Under the pieces are notes generated by a model. The model saw only the letters and a program-made list of their open reading frames with translations, searched no databases and was not told where the DNA came from. From an uncultured Eubacteriales bacterium (GTDB lineage: Bacteria; Bacillota; Clostridia; Christensenellales; Aristaeellaceae), in assembly GCA_900553315.1 (NCBI GenBank), contig USCW01000009.1, positions 1 through 23,044 on the forward strand: DNA of 23,044 nucleotides. Direction: 5' to 3'. Position 1 is the first letter of the stretch. Each line of letters starts with the position of its first letter. Positions 8,012-14,866 of the stretch are shown piece by piece. The position numbers and the translations under genes are program-made.

Positions 8012-8176
8012 CGGTATATAAACGGCGGCGTTCCCCCAAGCCGCCGTTGTCTGGAAACCATGAGGGAAACTTGATAAGGTTATCTTATCGATGGAAGATG
8101 AACTCTGCGTGAAGCAAGCATGAATGCAGGATGAAGCTTTGCGTGCATCCAATCATGTATAGAATCTGTACAGACC

Positions 8177-8205
8177 TTGCAATTCGGAGTATTGTCCATT
8201 ATAAT
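8177..8205 (+). promoter_or_regulatory. Promoter of the DUF5058 operon
   Basis: TTGCAA (8177-8182), a 17-nt spacer and TATAAT (8200-8205). Transcription would start near 8212, giving a leader of about 53 nt. The palindrome TCTGTACAGA lies immediately upstream. Confidence 0.75.
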
Positions 8206-8264
8206 CATTCAAGTGTGTTCATAAGCACTTATCATCTCCAAAATGGTTAAGGGAGGAATCTAGA

Positions 8265-9005
8265 TTGGAAGGACTTTTGGAACAATTCAATGCTCCCGCG
8301 CTTTATGCACTGGTGGGCGGCGCGATCCTGCTGGTGGTCGCCATGTGCGTCCATTTTGCAGTTAAGAGCTGGTGCGCAGGACTGCGACTGGGTATGGAGC
8401 GGGCGGTGCTGAAAAAGGCGGTCGTTTCCAGCGCAACCTTTACGCTGCTGCCAGCATTTAGTATTCTGCTTGGCGTGGTGGCGCTGTCCGGCACTTTGGG
8501 TATTCCGTTGCCGTGGCTGCGCCTGTCGGTCATTGGAAATCTGCAATACGAGGTGAACGTAGCAGAAATCGCAGCGAAGAGCATTGGTCTGTCCGGCCTG
8601 AAAATTACGGAGCTTACACCTCAGGCCTATGTGACAATTGCACTGGTTATGACCTGCGGCATTTTGGGCGGTGCGCTGCTGACGCTCTTCACGCTGAAGG
8701 CCTATACGAAGAAGCTGAATGGCAATAAGGCGCAGAAGCCGGGAGAAAGCAAAGCGTCTTTCGGAGACTGGGCGATGATCGCCATGTTTGTGGGCATGTG
8801 CGCGGCCTATATTGGCAGTTATGTGGGTCAGGCGGCACAGGCCAGCTGGCTTCCGCTGATTACTTCGCTGGTTGCGGCAGCGGCTATGGCTGTATGCGAG
8901 TGGTTTGAACGCAAGCGTCAGGTGCGTTGGCTGGAAAACTTTGATCTGGCGGCCAGTATGCTTGTAGCCATGGCGGCGGCGGTCGGACTGAATGGTTTGG
9001 TGTAA
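8265..9005 (+). CDS. DUF5058 family integral membrane protein
   Basis: This 246-aa protein has about six membrane segments (roughly residues 12-32, 53-78, 118-143, 168-188, 193-212 and 224-244). A basic stretch follows the first segment, and a conserved-looking loop with GNLQYEVNVAEIAAKS lies near residue 90. I assign it to DUF5058 from overall resemblance; no biochemical function is established for that family. The start is TTG 8265, supported by GGGAGGAA 8 bases upstream and by the lack of any in-frame ATG before residue 27. It is the first gene of an operon: the next gene starts within 20 bases and the third overlaps the second. The context of two polytopic proteins plus a peptidase suggests a permease component, which is inference. 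Confidence 0.8.
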   Translation: MEGLLEQFNAPALYALVGGAILLVVAMCVHFAVKSWCAGLRLGMERAVLKKAVVSSATFTLLPAFSILLGVVALSGTLGIPLPWLRLSVIGNLQYEVNVAEIAAKSIGLSGLKITELTPQAYVTIALVMTCGILGGALLTLFTLKAYTKKLNGNKAQKPGESKASFGDWAMIAMFVGMCAAYIGSYVGQAAQASWLPLITSLVAAAAMAVCEWFERKRQVRWLENFDLAASMLVAMAAAVGLNGLV

Positions 9006-9022
9006 GGGAGGCAATGAAGAAG

Positions 9023-9730
9023 ATGAGCAAACAGAATATCGCCCTTGCGCCGGAGGAAAAGACGCGTTGGTATGAACAATATACGCAAGGCATCCATCGC
9101 ATGGGACGCTGCTGGCTGGTGGTTTGTCTGGCGGCACTGGTGGGTCTGCCGTTCCTGATGGGATTGGTGCTGCACGCAATGCCGGATATGAACACATTCT
9201 GGCGCGGATTTCTCAATGTGGGTATCATCTATTATCCCGTCAGCGTGGTGGAATATCTGATCTACGTGCCCATGCTGGGCAGCGGTGCAAGCTACCTGAG
9301 CTTTATCACCGGCAACCTTTCGAATTTGAAAATTCCCTGTGCTGTGAATGCCCGTGATCTGGCGCACACCAAGGTGGGCACGCCGGAGAATGAAGTGGTT
9401 TCTACGCTGTCTGTGGCAACCAGTTCGCTGGTGACCGTGCTGGTGCTGGCGGTGGGCGTGTTGCTGCTGGTGCCGCTTCAGCCGGTTTTGGAAAGTCCTG
9501 TATTGACTCCGGCATTCAATAATGTGGTACCCGCGCTGTTCGGTGCGCTTGGTCTCAAGTATTTCCTGAAGGGTAAGAAGTTCGCGGCGATTCCGCTGGT
9601 GCTGTCCAGCTTGGTATGTATTTTTGTTCCAAGTATGATTCAGCAGACCAGCGTGCTGCTGATTATCATTGGCGGCCTGACCATTGCGGTGGCGTGGCTG
9701 TTCTACAAGAAAGGAGCTTTACACGAATGA
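9023..9730 (+). CDS. Polytopic membrane protein of the DUF5058 operon, function unknown
   Basis: This 235-aa protein has about six hydrophobic segments (roughly residues 30-53, 61-85, 123-151, 163-181, 187-205 and 209-227) after a charged N-terminus. I do not recognise a named family. A loop reading SFITGNLSNLKIPCAVNARDLA sits between segments 2 and 3 and carries a GNL motif like that in the preceding protein, hinting that the two may be related halves of one complex. ATG 9023 is preferred because AGGGAGG (9005-9011) is 11 bases upstream; ATG 9014 is only 2 bases from it. The stop overlaps the peptidase start (ATGA at 9727-9730), so the two are translationally coupled. It most likely acts with the DUF5058 protein in the membrane. 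Confidence 0.75.
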   Translation: MSKQNIALAPEEKTRWYEQYTQGIHRMGRCWLVVCLAALVGLPFLMGLVLHAMPDMNTFWRGFLNVGIIYYPVSVVEYLIYVPMLGSGASYLSFITGNLSNLKIPCAVNARDLAHTKVGTPENEVVSTLSVATSSLVTVLVLAVGVLLLVPLQPVLESPVLTPAFNNVVPALFGALGLKYFLKGKKFAAIPLVLSSLVCIFVPSMIQQTSVLLIIIGGLTIAVAWLFYKKGALHE

Positions 9731-11187
9731 TTGCGCTGTATATTCTTCTGGGGATTTTAGGCCTTGTGATTGTACTGCTGGCGGTTTGCTTTATTCGTGC
9801 AGCTATGCTGAAGCCGACGTCTGCCAAGACGGCAGAGCCGCCAGAACCCGATATGAAGCGTGCGGCGGCATATGCGAAAAAGCTCTCCGCCATGGTGAGG
9901 CAGGAGACGGTCTCCAGCCGTTTTGATCCGGATCGGACAAAATTTGAGAAATTCCAGCAAAGCCTCCCGGAACTGTTCCCTCACGTATTTGCGTCCTGTG
10001 AGGTGGCACATCCCGGTGCGGGACTGGTGCTGCACCTGAAGGCGGAGCATCCGAATGGCAAGGAGCCTATTCTGCTGATGAGTCATCACGACGTTGTGGC
10101 GGCGCCTGCGGAGGGCTGGGAGCATGATCCTTTTTCCGGTGACGTTGATAGAGACGGCCGCATTTGGGGTCGTGGTACGGTGGACACCAAGGGAAGCCTG
10201 ATGTGTGAGCTGCAATCCTTGGAGGAACTTCTGGCAGAGGGCTGGAAGCCGGAAACCGATGTGTATATTACTTCTTCCTGCACAGAGGAGTGGAGCGGCG
10301 AAAGCGCCCCGGCGATTGTGCAATGGCTGAAGGATCGCGGCGTACATCTTGGAATGCTGATGGATGAGGGCGGAATGATTATGCGAAACCCCATCGGCGG
10401 CGTAGAGGGACGCTACTGCGTGATAGGCGTGGTGGAGAAGGGCTATGGTGATGTGAAGTTTATTGCACGCAGCAAGGGCGGCCATGCCAGCGCACCGGGG
10501 AAGAATACGCCTCTGCCTCGACTTGGCGCATTCATGGTGGATGTGGAGCAGCACAATCCCTTCAAGGTGGAGATCACGCCGACAGTGCGTGAAATGTTCA
10601 GTCGCATGGCACCGAACATGACGTATCCCATGAAGCTGATTTTTGCGAATCTTTGGCTGTTCAGTCCGCTGGTAAAGAAGCTGATGCCTGCTATCAGCCC
10701 TGCGGGTGCGGCTATGATGCAGACCACCTGTGCTTTTACTACGGCAAAGGGCTCGGATGGCCTGAATGTACTGCCCTCGGAGGCCTATGTCACGGCAAAT
10801 ATGCGCTTTATTCATCATCAGCCCAATCAGGAAAGCATTGCGTTGATGACGGAGCGGGCGAAGAAGCATGGCTTGGAGACGGAAGTCATTTATCAGGATT
10901 ATCCCTGCAAGCCGGTGGATTATCAGTCTGCACCCTTTAAGCTGCTGGAAAAGGTGGCTGGGGAGATTTACCCCGGCTATGGCGTCGCACCCTATGTCAT
11001 GACGGGCGGCACGGATGCGAAGTATTACGGCGACGTGACGGACTATGCGCTCCGCTTTGCGCCGATCGAGATTGATGCGCAACAGTATGGAAGCATCCAT
11101 GGCGTGAATGAAAACATGTATGCCGCGGCGCTTCCGCCGGCGGTGGACTTCTATAAGTCTGTCTTGAAGCAATACTGCGCGGGCTGA
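9727..11187 (+). CDS. Membrane-anchored M20 family metallopeptidase (carboxypeptidase S / PM20D1-like)
   Basis: This 486-aa protein has an N-terminal hydrophobic anchor (about residues 3-24) and a two-domain M20 body, so the anchor keeps the catalytic part at the membrane. M20 enzymes use two zinc ions to hydrolyse peptides or N-acyl-amino acids. Visible zinc and catalytic residues are His120 and Asp122 in SHHDVV, the bridging Asp153 in GRGTVDTKG, Glu187-Glu188 in CTEEWSGE and His458 in SIHGVNE. A dimerisation-type insert with KGGHASAPGKNTPL follows the middle. The long version with a WEHDPFSGD stretch resembles carboxypeptidase S and PM20D1 rather than the shorter ArgE/DapE enzymes. It overlaps the membrane gene upstream by four bases and a GGAG site lies inside that gene. 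Substrate is unknown; a product of the partner membrane proteins is a reasonable guess. Confidence 0.9.
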   Translation: MIALYILLGILGLVIVLLAVCFIRAAMLKPTSAKTAEPPEPDMKRAAAYAKKLSAMVRQETVSSRFDPDRTKFEKFQQSLPELFPHVFASCEVAHPGAGLVLHLKAEHPNGKEPILLMSHHDVVAAPAEGWEHDPFSGDVDRDGRIWGRGTVDTKGSLMCELQSLEELLAEGWKPETDVYITSSCTEEWSGESAPAIVQWLKDRGVHLGMLMDEGGMIMRNPIGGVEGRYCVIGVVEKGYGDVKFIARSKGGHASAPGKNTPLPRLGAFMVDVEQHNPFKVEITPTVREMFSRMAPNMTYPMKLIFANLWLFSPLVKKLMPAISPAGAAMMQTTCAFTTAKGSDGLNVLPSEAYVTANMRFIHHQPNQESIALMTERAKKHGLETEVIYQDYPCKPVDYQSAPFKLLEKVAGEIYPGYGVAPYVMTGGTDAKYYGDVTDYALRFAPIEIDAQQYGSIHGVNENMYAAALPPAVDFYKSVLKQYCAG

Positions 11188-11200
11188 TAGAAATAAACGT

Positions 11201-11364
11201 AAGGCACTACCGCACAATTCGTCGGCAGCGTAGGCGATGCCTTTTCCGCCATCTGCTGCTGGCAGATTTTTCGATTTACCTCCAGTAAACCTTCAAAATC
11301 TGCCATTGCATCTGACGAAAAATTCATTCGCCTCCGCACCAACTCATTTGTGCGGTATTGCCTT
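11201..11364. repeat. MITE-like element with 17-bp terminal inverted repeats
   Basis: The left end AAGGCACTACCGCACAA (11201-11217) and the right end TTGTGCGGTATTGCCTT (11348-11364) are inverted repeats with one mismatch. Both ends can be read as flanked by TA, as in a two-base target duplication. The 164-bp body has no transposase. The first 51 bases recur at 22994-23044 with two differences, which shows that the unit is dispersed. It lies between the M20 gene stop and the vanZ-like promoter, where no other terminator is seen, so its ends may also stop transcription. Confidence 0.75.
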
Positions 11365-11375
11365 AAAAATTTGTA

Positions 11376-11404
11376 TTGAAATCGTATCATATAAATGATA
11401 CAAT
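11376..11404 (+). promoter_or_regulatory. Promoter of the vanZ-like gene
   Basis: TTGAAA (11376-11381), a 17-nt spacer and TACAAT (11399-11404). The -35 box begins only 12 bases after the inverted-repeat element ends. Confidence 0.8.
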
Positions 11405-11421
11405 AAAAGGCGGGATAAGAC

Positions 11422-11922
11422 ATGACGCAAAACAGGCGGAAGTGCTACAGAATCGTGCTGTGGTGCCTGCTTGCAGCGATGCTGGTGTTTATTTTTGCCA
11501 TGTCTGCACAGTCATCTGTAGAGTCGGACAGCACAAGCGGTCAGGTAATCATTTGGTTGCTCCGCATTTTCCGCAGCGACTACGATAGCCTTGCACTTGA
11601 TACTCAGACGGATCTGGTACTCGCATGGCAGAGCACGGTGCGCACGCTGGCGCACTTTTCTGAGTATGCCTTGCTGGGGTTGCTGGCACGGTTGCTTATT
11701 GCGCAGTATGACTGCAAACACACGCTGCTGGTGCCGTGGCTGGGTGCTGTTTTGTACGCGGGAACGGATGAAATCCACCAAATCTTTGTTCCGGGACGCA
11801 TTTGCGATGTACAGGATCTTTGCGTGGATGCATCCGGCGTGTTGCTGGGGATCGGCGTTGCGACGGTGGTTTTGCGGATTGTACGCAAATGTCGTGAAAA
11901 GCGTGCGTTGGCGCATACATGA
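11422..11922 (+). CDS. VanZ-like family membrane protein
   Basis: This 166-aa protein carries the VanZ-like pattern. An N-terminal TM (about 11-28) ends in MSAQSS. The signature RTLAHFSEYALLGLLARLL (about 74-92) follows, then another TM, then DEIHQIFVPGR with CDVQDLCVDASGVLLG and a last TM (about 134-152). VanZ gives low-level teicoplanin resistance in enterococci, but most VanZ-like proteins are stand-alone and of unknown role, probably in envelope biology. ATG 11422 follows AAGGCGGGA. The beta-helix gene starts 41 bases downstream without a terminator, so the two are probably co-transcribed. Confidence 0.88.
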   Translation: MTQNRRKCYRIVLWCLLAAMLVFIFAMSAQSSVESDSTSGQVIIWLLRIFRSDYDSLALDTQTDLVLAWQSTVRTLAHFSEYALLGLLARLLIAQYDCKHTLLVPWLGAVLYAGTDEIHQIFVPGRICDVQDLCVDASGVLLGIGVATVVLRIVRKCREKRALAHT

Positions 11923-11963
11923 ACGGATAACAGAGCATTTTCTAGATGTGGAGGTGTTGCACG

Positions 11964-12626
11964 ATGTTGACGGTTCAGGAAATGTTTGATTTGTCTCATA
12001 CCCGTGCGGCGAAGCTGCTGGAAAGCGTAACCTACGCATGGGAGGCATTGGGTTCGATTGGAGAAACCATTCGCCAGCTGGGGCCGACGCTTGATCCGGA
12101 GAAATACGATCATCCGCAGGAAGAGGTTTGGATTGCGAAGAGCGCGAAGATTGCGCCGACGGTATCCATTACTGGCCCCTGTATCATTGGCGAGAACACG
12201 GAAGTACGCCAATGCGCGTTCATTCGCGGCAATGCGCTGGTAGGAGACGGTTGTGTTGTGGGCAACTCCACGGAATTGAAAAATGTGATTCTCTTCGATG
12301 ACGTGCAGGTGCCGCATTACAATTACGTAGGCGATTCTATTCTAGGCTACCGCAGTCATATGGGTGCGGGCTCTATCACGTCAAATGTGAAGAGCGATAA
12401 GGGAATGGTCATCATCAAAAACGGTGATGAGCGCATGGAAACGGGCCGCAAAAAGGTCGGTGCAATGTTGGCGGATGATGTGGAAATCGGCTGCGGCTCT
12501 GTACTGAATCCCGGTACGGTGGTCGGCAAGGGCTCGCGGGTATATCCGCTGACCAGCGTTCGCGGTGTGATTCCTGCGGGCTATATCTGCAAGCAAAACG
12601 GCGAACTCGTTCATATTCACGAGTAA
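11964..12626 (+). CDS. Left-handed beta-helix protein (GlmU C-terminal-like; often called UDP-GlcNAc pyrophosphorylase)
   Basis: This 220-aa protein starts at ATG 11964 behind GGAGGTG. Residues about 1-55 are helical and residues about 60-200 are hexapeptide repeats of the left-handed beta-helix fold, for example IGENTEVRQCAFIRGNALVGDG and VEIGCGSVLNPGTVVGKGS. The core matches the acyl/nucleotidyl-transferase trimer fold of GlmU, with HYNYVGDSILGYRSHMGAGS close to GlmU's acetyl-CoA-side sequence. The GlmU pyrophosphorylase domain with its GGxGTRM loop is absent, so the usual 'pyrophosphorylase' label is not supported by what is here. It may be an acetyltransferase or a binding subunit for sugar nucleotides. 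It sits in tandem with the vanZ-like gene. Confidence 0.82.
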   Translation: MLTVQEMFDLSHTRAAKLLESVTYAWEALGSIGETIRQLGPTLDPEKYDHPQEEVWIAKSAKIAPTVSITGPCIIGENTEVRQCAFIRGNALVGDGCVVGNSTELKNVILFDDVQVPHYNYVGDSILGYRSHMGAGSITSNVKSDKGMVIIKNGDERMETGRKKVGAMLADDVEIGCGSVLNPGTVVGKGSRVYPLTSVRGVIPAGYICKQNGELVHIHE

Positions 12627-12634
12627 ATAAAACG

Positions 12635-12676
12635 ATCGGCTATGACGGCGTAGGTACGTCATAGCCGATTGCTTTT
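12635..12676. terminator. Bidirectional terminator between the beta-helix gene and the vanX-like gene
   Basis: ATCGGCTATGACG (12635-12647) pairs perfectly with CGTCATAGCCGAT (12657-12669). TGCTTTTATT follows on the plus strand and CGTTTTATTT on the minus strand. Confidence 0.88.
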
Positions 12677-13280
12677 ATTCGATATCAAAGTCAAAATAAG
12701 TATCGGGATAAGGTTCGCTTGCGAGGCGATAGTGCCACCATTCATTCTCATAAGGAAGAAATCCGGCGACTTCCATACACTTTTTCAGCATCTGCCGACG
12801 AGCCAGCACTTCAGGCGGAAGCTGCATATAATCATGATGCGAAATTTCCCCCATGCGGTCAAAACAACTTCCCATATCCAGTGGATGACCGTCTGCATCC
12901 GTCAGGGTCAAGTCAATGGTTGAGCCGCGGCTGTGACCAGATTTCAGCGCGATATAGCCCAACGGAAAAAGCTGTATTTTCTCCAAATCAGGATAAAACT
13001 CCGCCTTGGTGCGTCCATCTTCGGGCTGCTGACTCCAACGCAGGAAGTGGTTTACAGCCTTTTGTGGGCGGTATGTATCATAAATCAAAACGCCATACCC
13101 CTGCATTTCCAGTGTCTGCAGCACTTGCCCAAACGCGTCGGCTGCCTCACGGGTTAAGTAGGCCTTCTGTGCATGATAGCCATCCAACGGTTCACCCGTC
13201 AGATTATGTGACGTGGCGTAGCGTAACTCTATTTGCACCGAGGGAAATAGACTCTGCAACGAAACGAAACCTTCCTGCAT
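12675..13280 (-). CDS. VanX-like D-alanyl-D-alanine dipeptidase
   Basis: This 201-aa zinc peptidase belongs to family M15D. VanX-type enzymes hydrolyse free D-Ala-D-Ala in the cytoplasm. The numbering of the key residues almost coincides with VanX: Arg71 (YDTYRPQ), His116 and Asp123 (SGHSRGSTIDL), Glu180 and His183 (ENEWWHY; Glu181 and His184 in VanX). No signal peptide is present. ATG 13280 is chosen because AAGGAGG (13296-13290 on the minus strand) precedes it by 9 bases. A possible extended -10, TGGTATGAT (13311-13303), lies very close. No vanA/vanB ligase, vanH or vanRS genes are near, so a role in D-Ala-D-Ala turnover or recycling is more likely than glycopeptide resistance. Confidence 0.88.
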   Translation of the reverse strand: MQEGFVSLQSLFPSVQIELRYATSHNLTGEPLDGYHAQKAYLTREAADAFGQVLQTLEMQGYGVLIYDTYRPQKAVNHFLRWSQQPEDGRTKAEFYPDLEKIQLFPLGYIALKSGHSRGSTIDLTLTDADGHPLDMGSCFDRMGEISHHDYMQLPPEVLARRQMLKKCMEVAGFLPYENEWWHYRLASEPYPDTYFDFDIE

Positions 13281-13358
13281 ATTGATACGCCTCCTTGCAG
13301 TTATCATACCATGGGTGTCAAGTATGCTGGTGAAAAAATTGGCAAATATGTTTCGCTA

Positions 13359-13386
13359 TTGCATCTGATGCAGAATGCGCTATAAT
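13359..13386 (+). promoter_or_regulatory. Promoter of the MATE gene
   Basis: TTGCAT (13359-13364), a 16-nt spacer and TATAAT (13381-13386). A transcript from here would start near 13393, downstream of the ATG at 13375, which argues against that ATG as the gene start. Confidence 0.6.
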
Positions 13387-13422
13387 AAGATGATTTTGTC
13401 GTATACAGGGGGACTGGGTGCT

Positions 13423-14751
13423 TTGCTTTTTTCGAAAGAAGACCTTCGTAAGCTTCTTGTGCCGCTAATGCTGGAGCAACTGCTGGCGGTTACCATCGGC
13501 ATGATGGATACCATGATGGTAGCAAACTGCGGTGAGGCGGCTGTTTCAGGCATTTCGCTGGTGGACTCCATCAGCGTGCTGTTTATCAATATGTTCTCTG
13601 CCCTAGCAACAGGCGGTGCAGTGGTAGCATCTCAATATCTGGGACGCAAGGAACGAGAGAATGCCAGCATAGCTTCGAAGCAGTTGTTCTATACGATCTT
13701 GCTGGTGTCCACGTCGGTTATGGTCATTTTCCTTGCAATGCGTTATCCACTGCTGAATATGGTTTTCGGTCATATTGATGCGGATGTGATGGAGAGTGCG
13801 CAGACTTATTTCTGGATCACGACGCTGTCTTATCCTTTTCTGGCAATGTATAATGCCTCGGCGGCGCTGCTGCGGGCCATGGGCAATGCGAAGGCTTCGC
13901 TTTATACCTCGCTGGTAATGAATATTGTCAATATTGTCGGTAATGCGGTGCTGATCTACGTTGTGGGCAGGGGTGTTGCGGGTGCCGCTGTAGCAACGCT
14001 GACCTCTCGCATCATCGGCGCTTTTGTGATCCAGCATACGCTAAGCAATCCGCATAACCTGATTCCCTATCCTGTGCTGCACAAGTTTGAGTGGCGCGGC
14101 GATATGGTCAAAAGGATTCTGACGGTTGGAGTTCCTACCGGATTGGAAAGCAGCTTCTTTCAGTTTGGCAAGCTGGTGCTGCTGCGGATGATTAGCACGT
14201 TCGGCACCGCCAGTATTGCGGCCAACGCGGTGGCCAACAGCCTGACGACCTTGCAGGTTCTGCCCGGAAACGCTATTGGTTTGGCCATGGTAGCTGTGGT
14301 GGGACGCTGCATCGGCGCAAAGGAATTCGATCAGGTGCGTTATTATGTTAAAAAGCTGATGCTCAAGTGCTACGCCTATATGGGCGCGCTGAATATTGTG
14401 ATGCTGCTGTGTACGGGCATTTTGACCGGCCTATATCATCTCACGCCGGAGGCCGATACCATGGCGCGTCAGATCATTATGCTGCATGGCGTAGGCTGCA
14501 TTTTCCTGTGGCCGATGTCCTTTGTGCTACCGAATGCGCTTCGTGCCGCAAATGACGCACGGTTCACAATGACGGTTTCGTGTTTCTCTATGGTGGCGTT
14601 CCGTATTGTGTTTGGCTTTCTGCTGGCCAAGCAGTTTGGCTATGGCGTGGTTGGCGTATGGATGGCCATGCAGATTGACTGGGTGTTCCGTATTATCTGC
14701 TTTGTATGGCGCTTTAAGAGTGGCGCGTGGGAGAAAAAGCAGCTCATCTAA
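13423..14751 (+). CDS. MATE family efflux transporter
   Basis: This protein of about 442 aa (counted from TTG 13423) has around twelve membrane segments in two similar halves. MATE proteins export drugs or metabolites using Na+ or H+ gradients. Family-typical pieces are LVPLMLEQLLAVTIGMMDTMMVA near the N-terminus, ATGGAVVASQYLGRKE, the first-half loop NASAALLRAMGNAKASLY, and LPGNAIGLAMVAVVGRCIGA with LPNALRAANDARFTM in the second half. The open frame reaches back to ATG 13375, but that codon precedes the -10 box. TTG 13423 has AGGGGGA 10 bases upstream and is preferred; ATG 13390 is also possible. It is followed by its own terminator. Substrate is unknown. Confidence 0.9.
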   Translation: MLFSKEDLRKLLVPLMLEQLLAVTIGMMDTMMVANCGEAAVSGISLVDSISVLFINMFSALATGGAVVASQYLGRKERENASIASKQLFYTILLVSTSVMVIFLAMRYPLLNMVFGHIDADVMESAQTYFWITTLSYPFLAMYNASAALLRAMGNAKASLYTSLVMNIVNIVGNAVLIYVVGRGVAGAAVATLTSRIIGAFVIQHTLSNPHNLIPYPVLHKFEWRGDMVKRILTVGVPTGLESSFFQFGKLVLLRMISTFGTASIAANAVANSLTTLQVLPGNAIGLAMVAVVGRCIGAKEFDQVRYYVKKLMLKCYAYMGALNIVMLLCTGILTGLYHLTPEADTMARQIIMLHGVGCIFLWPMSFVLPNALRAANDARFTMTVSCFSMVAFRIVFGFLLAKQFGYGVVGVWMAMQIDWVFRIICFVWRFKSGAWEKKQLI

Positions 14752-14772
14752 AAACCAAATAAATGTGCTTAT

Positions 14773-14806
14773 TAAGGGTGTGCATAAAAAGCATACCCTT
14801 ATTTTT
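14773..14806 (+). terminator. Terminator of the MATE gene
   Basis: AAGGGTGTGC (14774-14783) and GCATACCCTT (14791-14800) form a 10-bp stem with one G-U pair and a 7-base loop, followed by ATTTTT. Confidence 0.82.
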
Positions 14807-14866
14807 CCACCGCAAATGTTTCCTTCGTTGGGTATGCTAAGGACGCAGAAAGGTGGGGGAACTTTG

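Larger units (their letters stand above)
7929..8264. other. 336-bp non-coding region between tspO and the DUF5058 gene
   Basis: No credible gene is seen on either strand. On the minus strand the tspO leader contains hairpin AACGGCGGC...GCCGCCGTT (about 8021-8048) and, nearer the gene, GTTCGAGG...CCTCGAAC followed by GTTTTTTG (about 7974-8011). A third inverted repeat, GATAAG-GTTAT-CTTATC, lies near 8073-8089. On the plus side TCTGTACAGA (8165-8174), a 10-bp palindrome, sits two bases before the -35 box of the DUF5058 operon. No clear tspO promoter could be assigned. Confidence 0.6.

Noticed and set aside
8030..8100. SAM-type riboswitch, suggested by TTATCAAG on the minus strand ahead of tspO
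   Set aside because: The other conserved SAM-I core elements are missing and the surrounding stems do not fit the fold.
9757..11217. 486-residue minus-strand frame opposite the M20 peptidase
   Set aside because: It is a shadow frame: composition is antisense-like (His/Arg/Leu-rich) and it runs into the inverted-repeat element.
11151..11423. 90-residue minus-strand frame across the inverted-repeat element
   Set aside because: It spans the element ends and the vanZ promoter, has no binding site, and is explained by the repeat itself.
159..13280. A vancomycin-resistance cluster, suggested by VanW, VanZ and VanX homologues in one window
   Set aside because: The genes are scattered over 13 kb in separate transcripts, with no ligase, VanH or VanRS; these families are common as stand-alone chromosomal genes.
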